Source of the DNA: Cristatella mucedo
Taxonomy: Eukaryota > Bryozoa > Phylactolaemata > Cristatellidae
DNA: 35,000 nt
Assembly (NCBI GenBank): GCA_009760855.2
Contig: WPIO01000056.1
Coordinates: 845,001 to 880,000 of the forward strand
Reading direction: 5' to 3'
The position numbers and the translations under genes are program-made. Shown here piece by piece: positions 19,901 through 28,900 of this stretch. A model generated the notes under the pieces. It was not told the DNA's origin. It did not search any database and worked only from the letters and a program-made list of their open reading frames with translations. Position 1 is the first letter of the stretch; every line of letters starts with the position of its first letter.

Positions 19901-22900
19901 GTGGCAGCTCAGGACCGCTGGAAAGGATGAGCCATAGTCGGCAGCAGGAGAGTAGTTGTCGTTGCATAAGAATTGTGGAAGTGAGTTCCACGGTCTAGGA
20001 CCTGCAGAGCGAAAGCTTCTGTCGCCAACTGTCTTTAAGCTGAGCAATGGAACAGCTAATTTATTGTCCATGCACGACCTACGGGCACGAGGAGGCTGAA
20101 ACTGGTACAGCAGTTCAGCTAGGCATGGAGAGGCCAAGCCGCGGCGGGTCAAGTGGGTCAGCATATATGCGATAGTACATGTCAAAGTTTTGGTAGTGCA
20201 TAGCCCTCAGCATCTGCTGTAACTTGGGTCCTAGGCTAATTATTGGGCTTAATTGTGCTTCGTGGAATTACCGAACAATGACGTGCACTTTGACAATTTG
20301 ATCAAAGGTGGCGATGAACTGAAAAGGAAGTAGGTTTTGAGTGACTAAGGCCGCTTGCAGTGAGATTGAGCCAAAAAATGCCCCTGGAATGGAGAACAAT
20401 CCCGAAATCTGGTATTACGGTCTAATACTTTGCAGATTGTTCATAGTTTCGCTTTGATTTTCCAGGTATCACTAAATTGAGGCATGATGTCACTGGGGTT
20501 ATTTTGGAATGACGAAACATAATTACCAAGAATTTTACATGAGCTTGAAAGCATTATAAGATATTTTTCAGGAATCGCAAAAAGACCAGTTTATCAAACT
20601 CTTTAATTCATCGCAAATTTCAAAACTGTGATGGCAGCTAACAACTCGAGTCAAAAATAACTTATGCTTTGGAAAAAAAACTAAATTCACGTTTTTATGC
20701 AATAGCAGTGCAAATTTCTTAATCAGAAAAACTTTCCTCTAAATAACTGCTTAAGCATATAATTGAAAAGCTTGCAATAAAATATGCACAACAACCTCGG
20801 CAGGCTTTCTTCCGTGACTTGCTCCTACATTTGTTTGCACACTGATTGCACTCAACGTATCCAGATTGCACACCATAACCTACAGAGAAGCAAAATTGTA
20901 CTTTACAGAATTGATTGGATGATGCAAAACCTGGGAATGATCTGCTTAGCTGTAAATCAGGTATGGTGGACTTGGGAAGTTGAAGATATTTTTTCGAAAA
21001 TAAAAAGAGGAAAGAAAAATAGCATGAAAGAATACGCAAAGAAGGCGAACGGCCAGATTTCCGATCTTGTCGAGCAGGTAAGCGACCAATGATTAATCCT
21101 TTAAATTAGATTATATTTCTTTATGTTCAGAAGCACGCTGAAACAACACAAAATGATCACTTATGATTCTGCGCCCACAATTGTCGACTGGCACAAAGCA
21201 AAACAAGTGGACTCCTGGAGTGCACCACTCCTAGTTTTTGCTGTTTTTAAAATGTTTCTGGGATAGATAAACTGAGCAAAACTGGTACGAAACTTTGAAT
21301 ATTCTTGCCTTAATCTATTGCACAATTGTAAAGGGAAGAGGTGAGCATCAACACGTGTGCTCATTAGACAATAAAAGTTCCGACGTTTTTATGTAATAAT
21401 AATAATATTAATATTAATACATTGGTATAGCACACTCATAGAACTTATTCTATTTCTAGCCACTTTACATATGCTGAAAAGGAAGAATGATCAAATGGTT
21501 AGTGGTAACATGAACATTGTCAACAAGAATAACATGGTTAGAGGTAACATTCATGGTGTTAGTATGCAAATATGGTTACTATTAGCATGCAGTGTCAGCA
21601 GGCACAAGCTTACCAAGGAAAAATCACAAGGACCCAACACTTGCTTTGAGAAACACGTGTATTTGTTTTTTTTTATATAGCTTTTTTGAATTTTGTCAAG
21701 TCAGGAGATTTCATGACGTGAGTTGGAAGTGAGTTCAACGCTTTGGAACATGCAAACAAATGGCACAGTCTCAGAAAGGATTGATATTCATCCCTGGCAT
21801 AGATAATAGATTTGAGTCAGAGAAGCTGGTGGTACACTGCCTAGCCTGTTGGGGGAGTAGGTCTAATAGGTAGGCTGGAGCCAGAGAATGAAGGGATCTA
21901 AAAGTGAGTGACAGAATCTTTGTTTAAGCTGCTTGATTGGGAGCCACTGAAGGTCGGTGAGAAGTGGTGTTATGTGGAAACTACGACGCTCACGAAAGAT
22001 AGACGTACCTGCATAGGTTTTCATTAGCTGTAAGAACCGGATTACTAAGGTCGAAGTTACGGAAGTGGAGAAGGGATGTCACAAAAGCACGTACCGATTT
22101 TGCTGTAGTATCCCTGTCTTAAGCTGGCCGACATTTTAGCAATGTTACATAGCTGAAAGTGGGCAGATTTGATTGAGGAGCTGACGCAATCGTCTAATCA
22201 CGGGTCACTTTGGAACAAGATATCTAGATGTCATGCAGATACTACAGGAGATATGCTGGCAGAGCCGATTTTGAGAGTTTCAATTTCCAAATTTTTGAGT
22301 TACACTTGGTTTCTCCATAACAAGTAAGTTAGTTTCATCATCATTCCTTTTCAGCAGCTTGCTGCTATGCAAAAGCAGACTTCAGCAATACATGCAGCAA
22401 AGAAGTTGAGTCATTTTGACCTGCTGGAGAGCTAGAAGGGAGGGATCAAATCAAAAGTACAACTGAGTGTCGTCTGCATAGAATTGAAAGCATATATATT
22501 TTGCATGACGACCACATCGGAAAGAAGGAGAGTATAAATTGCAAAAAGAAGCAGGCTAAGCACAGAGCCCCGAATTACCTCGTACTTTAGTTTCTCTTGG
22601 ATTATATTTGTTCGTTTACATCAACGTATTTCTTAAGTCTCTCACTGAGATACGACTTAAACCATTGCATTGCATGCATTTGTGGCATTCCGTCCTGGCT
22701 TATTTAACACACTGCTTGCTGGTCTACCGGCATGTGCAATCATGCCCTTACAACTGGTGCAAAACTGCAGCTAGGCTTGTCTGTTGTGATCGTCGCAGTT
22801 GCCACATCACACCACTTCTCGCCGACCTGCACTGGCCCCCAGTCAAGCAGCTCATAGACTTCAAGGTTTTGTCACTCACTTTGAGGTTCATTATTTCTTT

Positions 22901-25900
22901 GGCTCCAACCTACCTATCAGATCTACTCCACCACCAGACTAAGCATCGTATTACTTGCCTTTCGGATTCTGACTGTTTACCCATACCTCGTTCAAATCTC
23001 AAATCTTTTTGAGACCGTGCCTTTAGTTCATATACTCTCAAAGCCTGGAACTCACTCACGACTTGTGCCACATCTCCTGACTTGTCCAAATTAAAAAAAA
23101 CTACGAACGCATCTATGTATCCCAGCGTTTAGTGGGCCCTGTGATCCGACCTTTATGTGCTTATGCACTCCTCTGCAGATGCAAGCGAGACCGAAGACAT
23201 GCAGCAGAAGCCTCACTTACTTGCAGCCTCAACGAGCCGTGCGAGCTAGCGAGCAAGGCTGCCTCTGCGCCAAGGCTGCCTCTGTGCCAGAGCGAGCCGA
23301 AGCTAGCCAGACACAGTAGAACTCACTGAGCGACGCATGCAGTTTTCTCAAAGTTGCCTCATCCAAAACGCCTCGTTCGCTCCATATCTGCAGCAGCCGA
23401 TGCAGCGACTGCTGTATCTTCTCATCTGCCATACTGCAACGAGACCGTCAAAGCTGCATCGCTACTACTGCTGACAATGGTGCCGACGATTGCAACGATG
23501 GCGAAACGAAGGCAATGCCACTGCGGGTTTTCCCGACCGAGCAGCACGAATCGAGGAAGCTAGCAAAATGGAGAAGCTATGCGTACCAACATCATTGGCA
23601 TGGCAGCAGCAGCACGTGACCAGCTGATGCCACATCCAGGACGCCTTGGAATAGGAGGGCAGAGCAATACCCGACCAGCAGTCTGCGTGCCATGACGACA
23701 GAAAGTGGCAGGGAGTACACAGGTATGATGCCCAGATGGCTGCCATGTACTGGGCCATCCAAGACCCGACCTCGATTACACTGCCATCGAGCACTGCAAG
23801 GTCTAACACGTGCATGCAGTAGCGCATGGGCGCAATTTGAAGTTGACGGCCAGTGGGGCGACCTCCTCTCGGTCGGGATGGTGCAAGCGACCAGGCCAAA
23901 AGAGCAATCGAGTGGAGAAGGAAGAGTGGGGGGGGGGGCGGCGGCACACAGGTGGCTAGGAACCGATGCTCAGCCCCGCCGTGGCAGCAGATGCCCTCGG
24001 CGTCAGCATGCGGCAATCGTGGGCGGCAAACGCTGCAAGGGACGGGAACGCACGACGAAGGGCAGGCGATCATGTGATCGCCTGCCCATTTATTGCGCCA
24101 AGCTGCAGCAAAGCTTGAGGCGACGACTTTCTTGACAATCCCGAATAGTTCATGCTTTTGCCAACTTTTGCTCAAAGCAAAGCCCTCGGCTCCCACCACC
24201 ACAGCTAGCTAGTACCACACCATCCTAACGCTGCCGTCATCTTGTACAAGCCAAGTGGTGCTCAAGAAACAAGCTGGTCGGGCCTACCACCCATCCTCCC
24301 CCCCCCCCCGTTTGTTCCCATTCCCACGCAGCTGGACGACTGCAGCTGCTGCTGTCCAGCTAGCGTTCGCTGCCAGATCAAAAGTCGAGTGAAGGCATTT
24401 CATTCACGGCTCCGAGCCCTCTCAGTTTGCTAGGCTGCAGCAAAGCTTGAGGCGACGACTTTCTTGACAATCCCGAATAGTTCATGCTTTTGCCAACTTT
24501 TGAGCCGACAACCGCGCCCACCGTTGTCAGGACAACGGCAAATACTTCTGAGCCCGCATCGTGTGCCGCTCAGTGCTACGCATCTACGTGGGAGAAAGAA
24601 AGAACATACAAGCAAAGTCCGGTAAGTAAGCAATGCGTAACAATAACAGTAGTAATAATAGATTTGTATAGTGCCCTCAGAGAACTAAATCGTTTTCTAG
24701 GCACTTTACATATGCTGTAAAGGAAGCACATCAATATAGTCAGTGACAAAATGTACAATGTCACAGTGCACAAGCACACGAAGGGCAATTCATACGGACC
24801 CGAAAAATGCTTTGAGGAAAAAGAGCGTTTCTAGCTTCTATCTTAAATGTCACCAAGTCAGGGGATGTCGTGACGTCAGTCGAGAGTGAGCTCAGGCCTT
24901 TGGGAGCATATGAACTAAAGGCGCGGTCAAAAGAGAATTTGAAATTGGTTCGAGGCACAGCTAAACGAGTCTTTCGCCGAAGATCTAGTCCATTCGCCTT
25001 TCAAAAAAGCTGTTGCAAAGCCATTAATTCAGAAAGCAACACTAGACCTAGAGAACTTAGGCAACTTCTGCTTAGTCTCCCTACGGCGGTTCCTATCTAA
25101 GACACTGGAACAAGTAGTGGCAGAGTAACTAACCTCTCACATCAAAACTTCAAACCTAGCAAGTAAGATCCAGTCTTATTTTAGAGAAATCATTCCTCAG
25201 AGTAAGCATTGCGTCTAGTACATAACGACATTCTCAGACATACAGACTTTAGGTAAAGTCTTTGCTTGATCTTTCGGCAGTGTCTGATGCTATCGATTTC
25301 GAAGTCCTTCTCAAGCGGCCCTCATCTTGCCCAGGCATCACTAGGACTGCACTGCAATGGTCTAGATCACATCACAGTGGGAGACTCCAGAGTCTTGATA
25401 TAAACGGGCAAAGACCATCGGAGGAACCATTCAAGTACAGGGGGGGGGGTAGCTCAAGGCTCAGTGCTTGGTCTGCTTCGCTTCTTTTTGCAATTTTTAC
25501 TCTCATTCTAGCCAATATTATCGTCAAGCACAATCTAGGCTTTCACTTCTATGCAGATGACATACAGCTGTACCTATACTTTGCTCCCTCCCAGCCATGT
25601 AGCACGTCAAATTCTCTCGACACCCTTGCTTCATGTATTGCTGACATCATGGATGAATGACAATAAAACCAACTTACCAGTGATGGGAAAAGTATGACCC
25701 AGAAATTGAAAAAAGTAATGCTCAAAATCGGTTCTGCCAGCATATCTCCTGTTGCATCAATCTAGGTGTCCTATTCGAAAGTGACCTTTCACTAGACAAC
25801 CACATCAGCTCCACAGTCAACTCTGCCTACTTTCAGCTACTTAAAGACTAGACCGCACTCCCAACTGACGTCAAGGCGTCCCCTGACTTGACTACATTTA

Positions 25901-28900
25901 AAAAGAAGCTAAAATTCGGGCCTGCTTAGGCAGGGATAGTACACCCAAATTGGGCCATGCATTCGTGATATCCCGTCTCGACTTGTGTAACTCACTGCTT
26001 GCTGGCCTGCCGGCCTGAGCAATCAGTTCCTTACAGTTGGTGAAAAACTCTGCAGCTTTGTCTGTCGTGAGCTTTGCTGATGCCACAGCACATCACATCT
26101 CGCCGGTCAACACAGGCTCCCAATAAAGCAGCACATCGAATTCAAGGATTTGTCACTCACTTCTTCATGCTCCGGCTCCAGTTTACCTATCTGAACTACT
26201 CTACCGTCAGGCTAGGCATCTCCCACCAGGCAAGGCATCGTACCACTAGCTGTTCTGACTCGAATAGTTTAGCTATGCCTCAAATCAACCTCAAATCCTT
26301 TGGAGACCATGCCTTTAGTTCGTATGCTCCCAAAGCCTACATCTCACTCCCGACTGACGTCAAGGCATCTCCTGACTTGACTAAATTTAAAAAGAAGCTA
26401 AAAACATAACACACATTACATCATTTGGTGAGTCCTTGTGACGTCCATTGCATGCTGACACTGTGCACGCATCTACTAACCATATGGTACATGTTGAAAC
26501 TGTGCATGTCACCTCTACGCATGTCATGGTTGTTGTCATTGTGCATGTTACTACTAGCCATTTGATCATGCTTCCTTTACAGCATATGTAAAGTGCCTAG
26601 AAAAAGATCAAGTTCTCTGAGGACGCTATAGAAATGTATCAGTATTATCGTTTGATAAGTGAAAGAATAGAACTAACCCAGGAAAGGCACATTAGCCTTA
26701 TCTTCCCGGTGCAAGCCGATCAAGGGCCGGAAATCTGATGTCTTGAGATAATAATAATAATACATTTGTTATAGAGTCCTCAGAGAGCTCTATCTCTTCT
26801 TAGGCATGTTTACGTTTGCTTCTAGATGCCGTAGCATCGATCGTGTAAACGTGCTGCTTGGTAAGCCCTGCATGTGTAGATAAGTATATAACATCCAAAG
26901 GCTGAGACACAGGTGGCTCTAGCCTCTTTGCATAAAGCTCGTGATTTAGGTGCTCCCTACCACCTAAAAGATGTGGCTACGTTAATAAGGTCAAGCAAAA
27001 AGAGCTCGTCTCCTGAAGACCCTATGCCTTCATCTCTGTGGTCTTCACTGACAGTCCAACTTAGCCCTGCAATAACCAAGATTTTTAATGCTTCTCTGGG
27101 AAAAGGCAAGGCCTGCCACGGCTTAGCCCCTTCGTACCTAGCTGAACTGCTGCATCAGTTTCAGCCTGTTCGCGCCCTCAGGTCTTGTGCGGACAATAAA
27201 TTAGCTGTCCCATTCCTCAGCTTAAAGACAGTTGGCGACAGAAGCTTTAGCTCTGCAGGTCCTAGACTGTGGAACTCGCTTCCACAATTCTTACGCAACG
27301 ACAACTACTCTCCAACTGCCGACTGTGGCACATCTTTTTCAGCGGTCCTGAACTGCTACTTCTATGCTACTCACTACCTCAACTGCTCTCCTGACTCAGC
27401 TATGCTTCCCACTTTCTCTTTGTGGCGTGAGACGAAGTCTGTTGGCTACCGAATGCGTAACCGAAAGCCGCTTAGGCTGTGAGTGCGCTATACAAAACTC
27501 TCCTGCGTAACACCCACATGGTCTTTATGACTTTGTGGAGTTACTGATGGAGATACATACAAACAAAAGAGGTCGTCCCCAAGTCCTTCAAATCGGCAAT
27601 CGTTAGATCTATACTTAAAAAGCCTGGATTAGACACAGAGGTCCTTGCAAACTATCGCCCTGTTTCCCTTCTTCCTTTCTTGTCAAAGTGTCTTGAAAAA
27701 ATTGTTGCTAAGCAGCTGGTTGAACATATTGAAAAGAATGAAATGTCAGAAACATTTCAATCAGTGTTCAAGAGGCAGCAGTCGACTGAAATTGCTCTCC
27801 TCCGTGTTAATAATGATATTCTACGCAGCAACGACGACGGGAATGATACTGCCCTAGCTCAGCTAGATCGGTCAGCTTCCTTCGACACCATTGATCACGA
27901 TGTTCTGCTTGAACGATTGAGAACAACGATTGGCCTGGCAGACGAGGCACTAGAGTGGTTTAAATCGTACTTGTCTGATCGTGTTCAATCCGTGTCGTGT
28001 GGGGGTCAGGCAGGTCTCACACACGAGACGGGTCACCTGTGGAGTTCTTCAAAGATACGTCCTCGGTGCCTTGCTGTTTTCCATTTATACTCAACCTCTG
28101 GGGAAAGTGATTAGATGTAGAAAAACTTCTTTAAACTAAATGGCGATAAAACCGAATTGCTACTCATAGGACACCCTAAGAGTATGGCTGGATTATAAAA
28201 CTTTCCTCTTCAAATAGATTATGCTGTTGGGCGACCATCACAACGTGCTAGAAATTTAGGTGTCGTTTTCGACAGCTGTCTCAATTTTAAAGGCTTCATT
28301 CAGAAGACTGCATCTACAGCTAGCCATCACGTCTGATCCCCATTCAAGATTAGGAGCTGTATTCCAGTGGCTTGCAAAAATTTCACTAGCTCCTTAGTTC
28401 TATCTCGGCTTGATTATTATAATTCCCTTTTAGTAGGGCTACCAAAAAAGCAATTAGGCCACTGCAGCAGACTATGAATATGGCTGCAAGGCTAGTCTTC
28501 AAGTCCCAAAGGTTTGAGCACGTTGCTCCTTTGTTAAAAGAGCTAGGATGGATGCCGGTTGAGCAACGGATACAGAGCAAAGTTCTTATGCTGACCCACA
28601 AGGCCCGCCACGGATTGGCTCCACCGTACCTAGCTGAACTGCTGCATCAGTTTCAGCCTGTTCGCGCCCTCAGGTCCTGTGTGGACAATAAATTAGCTGT
28701 CCCATTCCTCCGCTTAAAGACAGTTGGCGACAGAAGCTTTAGCTCTGCAGGTCTTAGACTGTGGAACTCGCTTCCACAATTCTTACGCAACGACAACTAC
28801 TCTCCAACTGCCGACTGTGGCACATCTTTTTCAGCGGTCCTGAACTGCTACTTCTATGCTACTCACTACCTCAACTGCTCTCCTGACTCTGCTATGCTTC

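Noticed and set aside
20719-21039. Cys-rich minus-strand protein ([11 protein letters not shown])
   Set aside because: It is the antisense of the dynein-like exon and its flank; the plus strand has splice sites and family likeness, this one has neither.
23465-24202. 245-codon minus-strand ORF
   Set aside because: No family motif, overlaps plus ORFs of similar quality, includes the 69-bp repeat and a homopolymer, and lies in an RPRD1 intron. Length alone does not support a gene.
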